5,883 bases of DNA from CAYPGT01 sp964512985 (GTDB taxonomy: Bacteria; Cyanobacteriota; Vampirovibrionia; LMEP-6097): assembly GCA_964512985.1 (NCBI GenBank), contig CAZELI010000061.1:1-5883 (forward strand), in the 5' to 3' direction. Numbering within the stretch: the stretch's first letter is position 1; each line of letters opens with the position of its first letter. A program made the translations under genes and the position numbers. The notes beneath the pieces are model-generated. The model searched no databases and had not been told where the DNA came from. It saw nothing but the letters and a program-made list of their open reading frames with translations. Positions 1 through 5,823 of this stretch are shown here, piece by piece.

Positions 1-43
1 TAAACGCTTAGTCTCCATTTAGATAACATCTACTTACCCTAAA

Positions 44-58
44 AGGGCGTCATACATA
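44..58 (-). repeat. Partial copy of the hairpin repeat found after asd
   Basis: The 15 bases AGGGCGTCATACATA occur here and again at 2846-2860, where they form the right arm of a perfect hairpin. Here the left arm is missing: only CCCT (37-40) can pair with AGGG (44-47) around an AAA loop. Read on the minus strand, as a transcript running on from the gene at 147-1706 would be, it gives TATGTATGACGCCC, which is also the left arm of the hairpin after asd. Both copies therefore lie downstream of a gene in the same orientation relative to it. It may be a decayed member of a dispersed hairpin family. Two copies in one window do not prove a family. Confidence 0.5.
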
Positions 59-86
59 ATCCTCAAACCCTTTCTCTGAGATACTT

Positions 87-118
87 TGATCGTTTTCCTG
101 ACGTCAGGAAAACGATCA
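87..118. terminator. Perfect 32-bp palindrome, possible terminator-like hairpin
   Basis: The 16-base arm TGATCGTTTTCCTGAC is followed directly by its exact reverse complement, with no spacer. As RNA it would form a stem of about 14 bp closed by an ACGU tetraloop. It begins 28 bases beyond the stop codon of the minus-strand membrane-protein gene, so a role in ending that transcript or protecting its 3' end is plausible. No T-run follows on either strand, so it is not a classical intrinsic terminator. A binding site for a dimeric regulator centred on TGACGTCA is the main alternative. Confidence 0.45.
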
Positions 119-146
119 GAACCCTTATACCCACTGATTTTGAAAC

Positions 147-1706
147 TTACCTCAAGCTTATCGCGGGCATATACTCTTCTCGATACTCACGAGACCAATA
201 TTCTCCAGTGCGTGCATAGGTGAGAAGATCATTGAACTTATACTCATAGATTATCGCGCGGAGGTATTTAGGTGGATGATCCTCATAGGGATTGTGTTTC
301 AGAAGTTTCAAGACAGCTTCATTACCTTCCAGTAATTTAATACAGAAACTAATAAACCAAGCTTGCTCTCTATAATCACTCAACGCTGCAAACCACATTT
401 GCCAGTCCAAGCGAGGCTGGTAGGGAGCTACTTGTGAAGGTAGATTACGGGGGTTTTGGGGTTTAAAGTAGAACTCGTAATCCTGCCAGTCATTGGCTTC
501 TAGGTTATTAGTACCTTGAATGATTATTTCATTACGAGTAGTGGTCATAGTAGCAAAGAGCCCATAAGGACTATTAATATGAAAGCTCATTAGCGGATCT
601 ATAAGAGGACTGATAGCGCGAGCGAAACCATTACTAAAATTAGAATTAATCGGAGATCTAATAATTATGAAAAACGCGTCAGTGACAATGATTAGCGACG
701 CTGTAATAATTATCAAAGCCCGAACAATATTAGTACGAATGATATTCTTGGGATTAAGTGAGTTAAGATCCATAAGCTGATGTTTTATCTGTCTACTAAA
801 AATCTGCTGAGTATCAGATACTCGCTCAAGACGATGAAACTGAGTCACAATGCTCTCTGGTAATAGCTTCTCCAACACAGCATCATCCAGTAGCCAGATA
901 CAAAGAAAAATACTCAGTAGATTAAAGAAGCAGTAATTACCAGTAAACATTATTAGCAACTGTAATCCTACAAAGGCAGAAGCTGCAACTTGTCTCAGAA
1001 AACGCCCAGCAAAAATAAAAAACGGAATCACGAGTTCAACAATAAACATTAACGCACAACTAAATATGTGAAACCATCTTGGTAATTGATGTATAAAGAA
1101 GCTTAAAGGATTAGGTAAGGGTTGAGTATAATAATGATAAGTTAGTGCTGTCATATTAGCCCAGTTAGTATCGTGAGTATAAAGCTTCACCAAACCAGAC
1201 ATCAGCATAAGCTTAAACACTAAGAACCTAAATACCCAAGTAAAAACTTTAACCCCAAATTCACTAGACTTAGCTAGCGCAAACAAAGCAGTCAGAAACC
1301 CAGTCTCTAAAAGTAATATATCCCATTGAAAACTCAAGAAGTCTCTGCTAACATTCACAAACGATAAATAGAGAAGATAGAGAGTTAGTAGCGATATAAA
1401 TTCAACAATATCAAATTTATTTTTATCTTTTCGCACTAGTAAATTAAGCGAAAGAATAATACCAAGAAAGCAAGCTGCAAACAAAAACTGATCGGAAGCA
1501 TTAAACCAAAATAAAGAAGGAAGCTTGATAAATTTACTTATAAGAGTTCCTGAAATGTTTTTTGAGACTATTGTTATAAACTCAGTCGCTGGCAAAATAC
1601 CATGACTGCTAATCAAGCCTCTAAGCTGAATCATTAATGAAGCAAAAGCTAAGAAATAACATAGCCCTAAACTTCTGATAAAAATTCTGTGACCTAAAGT
1701 ATTCAC
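147..1706 (-). CDS. Lipase maturation factor family membrane protein
   Basis: This 519-residue multi-pass membrane protein is recognised as a bacterial homologue of vertebrate lipase maturation factors LMF1/LMF2, which help secreted lipases fold in the ER. The bacterial role is unknown; a location in the cytoplasmic membrane is inferred from hydrophobicity. Family signatures run the whole length: RSLGLCYFLAFASL near residues 11-24 and GILPA (36-40), FQWDILLLETGFL (126-138), TQPLPNPLSFF (194-204), TGNYCFFNLL (255-264), NSPYGLFATMTT (378-389), QPRLDWQMWFAAL (430-442) and a NPY...PPKYLRA block (472-484). Hydrophobic stretches lie near 8-30, 72-92, 101-120, 127-146, 155-174, 212-235, 238-256, 258-275 and 326-349, followed by a soluble tail of about 170 residues. 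The start is GTG at 1706; an in-frame stop lies four codons upstream and the next Met is residue 25, inside the first hydrophobic segment. No truncation is seen. It is divergent from asd with only a 48-base gap. Confidence 0.88.
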   Translation of the reverse strand: MNTLGHRIFIRSLGLCYFLAFASLMIQLRGLISSHGILPATEFITIVSKNISGTLISKFIKLPSLFWFNASDQFLFAACFLGIILSLNLLVRKDKNKFDIVEFISLLTLYLLYLSFVNVSRDFLSFQWDILLLETGFLTALFALAKSSEFGVKVFTWVFRFLVFKLMLMSGLVKLYTHDTNWANMTALTYHYYTQPLPNPLSFFIHQLPRWFHIFSCALMFIVELVIPFFIFAGRFLRQVAASAFVGLQLLIMFTGNYCFFNLLSIFLCIWLLDDAVLEKLLPESIVTQFHRLERVSDTQQIFSRQIKHQLMDLNSLNPKNIIRTNIVRALIIITASLIIVTDAFFIIIRSPINSNFSNGFARAISPLIDPLMSFHINSPYGLFATMTTTRNEIIIQGTNNLEANDWQDYEFYFKPQNPRNLPSQVAPYQPRLDWQMWFAALSDYREQAWFISFCIKLLEGNEAVLKLLKHNPYEDHPPKYLRAIIYEYKFNDLLTYARTGEYWSREYREEYMPAISLR

Positions 1707-1712
1707 AATTAT

Positions 1713-1742
1713 ATTTTAGTGCAGAAATTACAAATACGCTAA
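1713..1742 (-). promoter_or_regulatory. Proposed promoter of the lipase maturation factor gene
   Basis: On the minus strand TTAGCG (1742-1737) is followed after 18 bases by TAAAAT (1718-1713), and after six more bases by the GTG start at 1706. With a usual -10 to start-site distance, transcription would begin at or within a base or two of the GTG, giving an essentially leaderless mRNA. A TATAAT at 1713-1708 is also present but lies too close to the start codon to serve it. The -35 match is poor. The element overlaps the proposed asd promoter at both ends. Confidence 0.35.
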
Positions 1743-1745
1743 AAT
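1716..1745 (+). promoter_or_regulatory. Proposed promoter of asd
   Basis: TTAGTG (1716-1721), an 18-base spacer and TAAAAT (1740-1745) lie nine bases before the ATG at 1755. The same arrangement precedes dapA (TTAGTT, 18 bases, TAATAT), and the two spacers share ACAAA at the same position and GC just before the -10. The expected transcription start is around 1752, so the leader would be only a few bases long. This also argues against the in-frame GTG at 1749 as the start codon. The -35 box is weak against the TTGACA consensus. Confidence 0.4.
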
Positions 1746-1754
1746 TATGTGTCT

Positions 1755-2828
1755 ATGAAACAGTACAATGTAGCTATATTAGGCGCAACAGGGAATGTAG
1801 GAAGATTACTCTTAGAGATTCTTGAGGAAAGGAATTTCCCATGTAAAACACTTAAGTTATTAGCAAGTGAAAGATCAGTAGGAACTAAGATTAAGTCTCA
1901 CAAGGGTAAAGAATATACTATTGAACTAGCTTGCCCCGAAGCGTTTGATGGAGTGGATATAGTGTTTGCTTCTGCTGGCTCTGATGTAAGTAAAAAATTA
2001 GCACCAGAGATCGCCAAGCGTGGTGGAGTGATTATTGATAACTCTAGTGCTTTTCGGATGGATGCTGATGTGCCGCTAGTAGTACCAGAGGTCAACGGTG
2101 AAGATGTGGCGAAGCATAAAGGTATCATTGCTAATCCGAATTGTTCTACAGCACCATTAGTAGTAGCTCTTAAGCCGCTTGATAAAAAGTTCGGTATCAA
2201 ACGTGTAGTAGTGAGTACTTACCAAAGCGTCTCAGGCGCAGGGAAAGCGGCAATGGATGAATTAATACAAGCAAGCCAAAAACTTATCAATAACGCTCCA
2301 GATGAACTATACACTCTGGCTAGCTCTACGATAAGCTCCATCGATAAGCATGAATACAAAGCTTTTGCGCATCCAATAGCGTTTAATCTTATTCCGCAGA
2401 TAGATGTATTCTTAGAGAATGGTTATACGAAGGAAGAAATGAAGGTTATCAACGAAAGCCGTAAGATGCTTCACAGACCGGATCTAGCTATCACTTGTAC
2501 TGCAGTGAGAGTACCAGTGCTTATATCTCACTCTGAATCTGTGAATGTTGAGTTTGATAGAGCTGTAACCTTAGATGAGATCAAAGCTGTTTGGGGAGAG
2601 ACTCCAGCTCTCGAGATCATGGACAATCCTGCAACTAAGACCTACCCAATGCCAGCCTGGGTCACAGGGCGTGATCCAGTCTACATCGGACGTATACGTT
2701 ATGATGAGAGCAAACCTAACTCTATAAACTTTTGGTTAGTTTCTGATAACTTACGAATAGGCGCTGCGCTTAATGCTGTGAGGATTGGTGAGAAGCTGGT
2801 GGAGATTGAGTCTCAAGTGAAAGCTTAA
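1755..2828 (+). CDS. asd: Aspartate-semialdehyde dehydrogenase
   Basis: Catalyses NADPH-dependent reduction of aspartyl phosphate to aspartate semialdehyde in the cytoplasm, the branch point for lysine/diaminopimelate, threonine and methionine. At 357 residues it has the normal length. Visible features are the N-terminal nucleotide-binding loop GATGNVG (10-16), SSAFRMD (97-103), the catalytic cysteine in NPNCST (Cys130), Gln157 and SGAGK (160-164), and Arg252 and the base His259 in RVPVLISHSES. All key residues are intact. The ATG at 1755 is preferred over the GTG at 1749 because it gives the usual family N-terminus (MKQYNVAILGATG) and lies downstream of the proposed promoter. No Shine-Dalgarno sequence precedes either start. 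dapA follows after 70 bases, separated by a strong hairpin and its own proposed promoter, so the two may be transcribed separately despite working in consecutive steps. Confidence 0.97.
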   Translation: MKQYNVAILGATGNVGRLLLEILEERNFPCKTLKLLASERSVGTKIKSHKGKEYTIELACPEAFDGVDIVFASAGSDVSKKLAPEIAKRGGVIIDNSSAFRMDADVPLVVPEVNGEDVAKHKGIIANPNCSTAPLVVALKPLDKKFGIKRVVVSTYQSVSGAGKAAMDELIQASQKLINNAPDELYTLASSTISSIDKHEYKAFAHPIAFNLIPQIDVFLENGYTKEEMKVINESRKMLHRPDLAITCTAVRVPVLISHSESVNVEFDRAVTLDEIKAVWGETPALEIMDNPATKTYPMPAWVTGRDPVYIGRIRYDESKPNSINFWLVSDNLRIGAALNAVRIGEKLVEIESQVKA

Positions 2829-2862
2829 ATATGTATGACGCCCGAAGGGCGTCATACATATT
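2828..2862 (+). terminator. Perfect 16-bp hairpin after asd
   Basis: The arm 2828-2843 (AATATGTATGACGCCC) pairs without mismatch with 2847-2862 around a GAA loop. It begins on the last base of the asd stop codon. Only a weak T content follows (ATTAGTT), so termination would be imperfect; 3'-end protection or attenuation between asd and dapA are alternatives. Its last two bases form part of the proposed dapA -35 element. The right arm recurs at 44-58, which suggests a repeat element rather than a purely local terminator. Confidence 0.65.
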
Positions 2863-2890
2863 AGTTAATCTACAACAAACTTGCTAATAT
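2861..2890 (+). promoter_or_regulatory. Proposed promoter of dapA
   Basis: TTAGTT (2861-2866) and TAATAT (2885-2890) are separated by 18 bases, and the ATG at 2899 follows eight bases later. Spacing and several spacer bases match the proposed asd promoter. A start site near 2897 would give a leader of about two bases. It sits directly behind the hairpin that ends asd, as expected if dapA is transcribed independently. The -35 element is far from consensus, so the call rests mainly on the -10 box and the parallel with asd. Confidence 0.4.
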
Positions 2891-2898
2891 CTACTCCA

Positions 2899-3828
2899 AT
2901 GAACTCTATGAAAAACCCTAACTTTGGACCAATAATCACCGCAATGGTCACTCCTTTCAAGGAAGCTAATAAACACGAAATCGACTACCCAGCAGTAAGC
3001 AGATTAGTAGAACATTTAGTGAAGAATGGTTCAGACTCTATCATCATCGCTGGCACCACTGGTGAAAGCCCGACTATCACTCATGATGAAGAGATCGAAT
3101 TACTTAAACACGTTCAATCTCAAATCAAAAAACTAGAAACCAAAACTAAGGTTATTTTTGGGGCAGGATCTAACTCAACACAGACTGCTATCAAAATGAG
3201 TCAGGCAGCGGAAAAGCTCAGTGCTGATGCTTTACTAATAGTTACACCTTACTACAATAAACCCAACCAGAAAGGTCTCAGAGAACATTATTCATTAATT
3301 GCACAAGCGACTAAGCTTCCTATTATTCTTTACAATGTACCTTCTCGAACTAATATCGCTCTTACAGCAGATACAATTCTTGAACTACATGAAAAGCATC
3401 CGAACATTTGCTCTCTTAAGGAAGCTAGTACCAATCTCGATATCATCACCAGGCTGCGCATTAAACTTAGTCCAGAGCAATTCTCTATTTATTGCGGTGA
3501 TGATAGCCTCACACTGCCAATGCTTGCAGTAGGTGCTGACGGGGTTATCTCCGTTGCTTCGCACTTAGTAGGTAATGAAATGCAGGCCATGGTTAAGGAA
3601 TTTAAGGCTGGAAACCACGCTAAAGCCCTAAAAATACACCAAAAAATCTTCCCTATCTTCGATAATCTGTTTATAGAGCCAAATCCGACATGTATTAAGG
3701 AAGCTTTGGGTATAAGGGGAATATGCTCCGCTGTTTTGCGTGAACCCTTAGTTCCACTGTCAGATGAGCAAAGACTGAAACTGAAAAACATTATAAATTC
3801 AGTTGTAAATTCTTCAACTTTAGTTTAG
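2899..3828 (+). CDS. dapA: 4-hydroxy-tetrahydrodipicolinate synthase
   Basis: Condenses aspartate semialdehyde with pyruvate, the first committed step to diaminopimelate and lysine; a cytoplasmic (beta/alpha)8 barrel, normally a tetramer. In the 309-residue product the pyruvate loop GTTGES holds Thr53-Thr54, TPYYNKP holds Tyr118-Tyr119, YNVPSRT holds Tyr145 and Arg150, and SLKEAS holds the Schiff-base Lys174. All catalytic residues are intact. At the lysine-feedback site, E. coli His53 and Asn80 are kept (His62, Asn92), but His56 is Glu65 and Glu84 is Thr96, a pattern seen in lysine-insensitive enzymes. Possible starts are TTG 2881, ATG 2899 and ATG 2908; 2899 is chosen because it follows the proposed -10 box by eight bases, and 2908 (306 residues) is nearly as likely. 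None has a Shine-Dalgarno sequence. RNase J follows 94 bases downstream. Confidence 0.96.
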   Translation: MNSMKNPNFGPIITAMVTPFKEANKHEIDYPAVSRLVEHLVKNGSDSIIIAGTTGESPTITHDEEIELLKHVQSQIKKLETKTKVIFGAGSNSTQTAIKMSQAAEKLSADALLIVTPYYNKPNQKGLREHYSLIAQATKLPIILYNVPSRTNIALTADTILELHEKHPNICSLKEASTNLDIITRLRIKLSPEQFSIYCGDDSLTLPMLAVGADGVISVASHLVGNEMQAMVKEFKAGNHAKALKIHQKIFPIFDNLFIEPNPTCIKEALGIRGICSAVLREPLVPLSDEQRLKLKNIINSVVNSSTLV

Positions 3829-3848
3829 AGTTTAAGTAACAGTAATAA
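3820..3848 (+). promoter_or_regulatory. Weak candidate promoter for the RNase J gene
   Basis: TTAGTT (3820-3825), overlapping the end of dapA, is followed after 17 bases by TAATAA (3843-3848). This resembles the elements before asd and dapA, but here it would leave a leader of roughly 70 bases before the ATG at 3923. The rest of the gap (3849-3922) has an AAAGCTTT palindrome, another possible -35 (TTTACA, 3892-3897) without a good -10, and an AGGA at 3897-3900 too far from the ATG to act as a normal ribosome site. There is no clear terminator after dapA, so read-through from dapA is equally possible. Confidence 0.2.
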
Positions 3849-3922
3849 AGTTTTAAAGCTTTCCCTCCTGAAACCCACTGTACCTAAATTGTTTACAGGA
3901 AACCATCTGCAGAAGTTTTACC

Positions 3923-5740
3923 ATGCCCAAAATCGCGAAGAACACTAAGATCAAATTTGACCCCGATAAAACCCTGAAGATCATTGCTTTAGGTGGACTC
4001 TATGAGATCGGCAAGAACACTTGGGTCTACGAATGTGACGAAGATTTAATTCTGATAGATGCTGGATTAGCATTCCCTACTGTAGACATGATAGGTGTGG
4101 ATATAGTTCTACCTAAGCTTAATTACATTATCGAAAACAAACATCGTATCAGAGCAATGATTATTACTCATGGTCATGAAGATCATATTGGTGGTGTGGT
4201 GCCGATACTCAAGGAAGTAGAGATCCCTATCATTTACGCTCCTAGCTTGGCTTTGGCGTTACTTAAGTCCAAGTTCATCGATGGAGATATAGTTAACCAA
4301 AACACTAAACTAACTAAAGAGAAAGAAACTATTCACGTGGGTAATAGTTTCGCGATAACCTATATCAGAAACAATCACAGTATCGCTGATAGCTTCTCGC
4401 TCATTATTGATACACCAGCAGGTAGAGTGATTCACACTGGCGATTTCAAGTTTGATCATAGTCCTATAGATGGGAAGTTCTTCGATATGGCGAGCCTTGC
4501 AGAAGCTGGTGAAGAAGGTGTGACACTACTGATTAGCGATAGTACTAACGCTGAGAAGTATGGCTACACTCCTTCTGAACGCGCAGTGATTCCTAAACTA
4601 CAAGAGATCATCAATAGCGCTAAGCGACACTGTTATATCACTACCTTTGCTAGTCAAGTACATAGAATAAAGCTCATCATGGAACTTACTTTCAAGGCAG
4701 GCAAGAAGCTTTCACTATTCGGTAGATCTATGATTAACCTAGCTGCTATATCTAAGGAGCTTGGATTTATTTCTATTCCAGATGATTTCGTGGTGAAGCA
4801 AGAAGATATACACAGGATTCCACCTGATCAGTTAGTGATACTCACGACTGGCTCTCAGGGAGAGGAGTTCGCGGCACTATCTAGGATCGCACGTTGCGAA
4901 CATAAGTACCTTAAGTTACAACCTGGTGACACTGTAATCATTAGTGCATCGCCTATCCCCGGTAACGAGAAGTCCGTAAATAATTTAATCAATATGCTTT
5001 ATAAGCAAGGTGCAGAGGTTATTTATGGTGCAGGTCAATCTGTTCACGTATCTGGTCACGCTAGTCGCGAAGAGCAGAAAATGATGCTGAATCTTGCTCA
5101 ACCAGAGTATTTCATGCCATGTCATGGTGAGTATCGTATGTTAGTGAAGCACGGTGAGACTGGTGTAGATTGTGGCGTAGATCCAGACAAGATTCTATTA
5201 ATGGACAACGGTGATGTGCTAGAGATGAAAGGCGGCAAGTGTAAGGTAGTAGATAAAGTAGAAGCTGGCATCATCATGGTGGACAACGCCAATGTAGGAG
5301 AGCTAGATACCAGCATAATGTTAGAGCGTCGCATGATAGCCTCTGAAGGATTAGTCTCTGTAGTAATGACCATTAATGCTTACGGCGAAGTGCTTGGTGA
5401 GATTAAGGTCTATTCCCGTGGTATAGTACTCTCTCCTAAAGAAGCTACTTTCACTGATATGAAAGTTAATGGTAAAAATCTTGATGCTAATAATATTAAA
5501 GAAGCCTTCCATAATAAAATTAAAGAAATCGCCGCAGAAGCCCTCGATAAGAGCCCTCATAATCCGCATGGTTCTTCCGACAAGAAGAAAACCGAAAAAC
5601 TCGAAGTCGATAAGCTTGAAAAAGACGTTAAATCAGAAATACACAGATTCGTTGATGACAAAATGCACCGCCACCCATTGTTAGAGCTAATAATCATGGA
5701 ATACACTGGTAAGCCTGTGGCCTCGGTGTTAGGGGTCTAG
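3923..5740 (+). CDS. rnj: Ribonuclease J
   Basis: Metallo-beta-lactamase/beta-CASP ribonuclease with 5'-3' exonuclease and endonuclease activity in mRNA decay and RNA maturation. The 605-residue protein has every expected motif: THGHEDHIGG (82-91) with the zinc-binding HxHxDH set His83, His85, Asp87 and His88; His152 in RNNHS; Asp174 in HTGDFKFD; SDSTNA (205-210); the beta-CASP TTFASQVHRI (240-249), GRSM (267-270), TTGSQGE (308-314) and SGHAS (377-381); and PCHGEYR (399-405) with the last metal histidine. A charged, probably flexible Lys/Asp/Glu linker (about 543-572) leads to a conserved-looking C-terminal segment ending EYTGKPVASVLGV. The GGLYEIGKNT and DAGLAFPT sequences look cyanobacterial. 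The ATG at 3923 is chosen because no ATG, GTG or TTG lies in frame between it and the upstream stop at 3869. asd-dapA-rnj order is shared with cyanobacteria and Bacillus. Confidence 0.95.
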   Translation: MPKIAKNTKIKFDPDKTLKIIALGGLYEIGKNTWVYECDEDLILIDAGLAFPTVDMIGVDIVLPKLNYIIENKHRIRAMIITHGHEDHIGGVVPILKEVEIPIIYAPSLALALLKSKFIDGDIVNQNTKLTKEKETIHVGNSFAITYIRNNHSIADSFSLIIDTPAGRVIHTGDFKFDHSPIDGKFFDMASLAEAGEEGVTLLISDSTNAEKYGYTPSERAVIPKLQEIINSAKRHCYITTFASQVHRIKLIMELTFKAGKKLSLFGRSMINLAAISKELGFISIPDDFVVKQEDIHRIPPDQLVILTTGSQGEEFAALSRIARCEHKYLKLQPGDTVIISASPIPGNEKSVNNLINMLYKQGAEVIYGAGQSVHVSGHASREEQKMMLNLAQPEYFMPCHGEYRMLVKHGETGVDCGVDPDKILLMDNGDVLEMKGGKCKVVDKVEAGIIMVDNANVGELDTSIMLERRMIASEGLVSVVMTINAYGEVLGEIKVYSRGIVLSPKEATFTDMKVNGKNLDANNIKEAFHNKIKEIAAEALDKSPHNPHGSSDKKKTEKLEVDKLEKDVKSEIHRFVDDKMHRHPLLELIIMEYTGKPVASVLGV

Positions 5741-5780
5741 AATAACTTAACAAAATATTAAATCAAGTTCCGTCCTTTAA

Positions 5781-5804
5781 AGTAACTTTAGATAACATGT
5801 TACT
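5781..5804. repeat. Small inverted repeat downstream of rnj
   Basis: AGTAAC (5781-5786) pairs with GTTACT (5799-5804), and within it TAACATGTTA (5793-5802) is a 10-bp palindrome. The two pairings compete. It lies 40 bases past the rnj stop and is followed by ATTAATAAG, not by a T-run, so it is a poor terminator. A regulator site for a gene beyond the window is possible but unsupported. Confidence 0.25.
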
Positions 5805-5814
5805 ATTAATAAGA

Positions 5815-5823
5815 TGTGGATAA
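5815..5823 (-). promoter_or_regulatory. Perfect DnaA-box sequence
   Basis: TGTGGATAA here reads TTATCCACA on the minus strand, identical to the strong DnaA-box consensus TTATNCACA. It is in the 143-base non-coding stretch after rnj, close to AT-rich sequence (5741-5762). No second exact box is seen nearby, and neither dnaA nor dnaN is in the window, so a replication origin cannot be claimed. A DnaA-regulated promoter for the next gene or chance occurrence are the alternatives. Confidence 0.35.

Noticed and set aside
18..29. TTTAGATAACAT, repeated at 5787-5798
   Set aside because: A 12-base AT-rich match is expected about once by chance in a window of this size, and the flanks do not extend the match.
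1749..1751. GTG as the asd start codon
   Set aside because: It adds only two residues outside the conserved N-terminus and lies upstream of the transcription start expected from the proposed promoter; ATG 1755 fits better.
1898..2200. 100-codon open frame on the minus strand inside asd
   Set aside because: It lies wholly within a clearly conserved gene, has no recognisable domain, and its composition is what the complementary strand of asd would give.
3489..3791. 100-codon open frame on the minus strand inside dapA
   Set aside because: Shadow of dapA with no family resemblance or start signal.
5122..5684. Three short open frames, two on the minus strand and one on the plus, inside rnj
   Set aside because: All overlap conserved RNase J coding sequence and contain low-complexity translations typical of out-of-frame reading.
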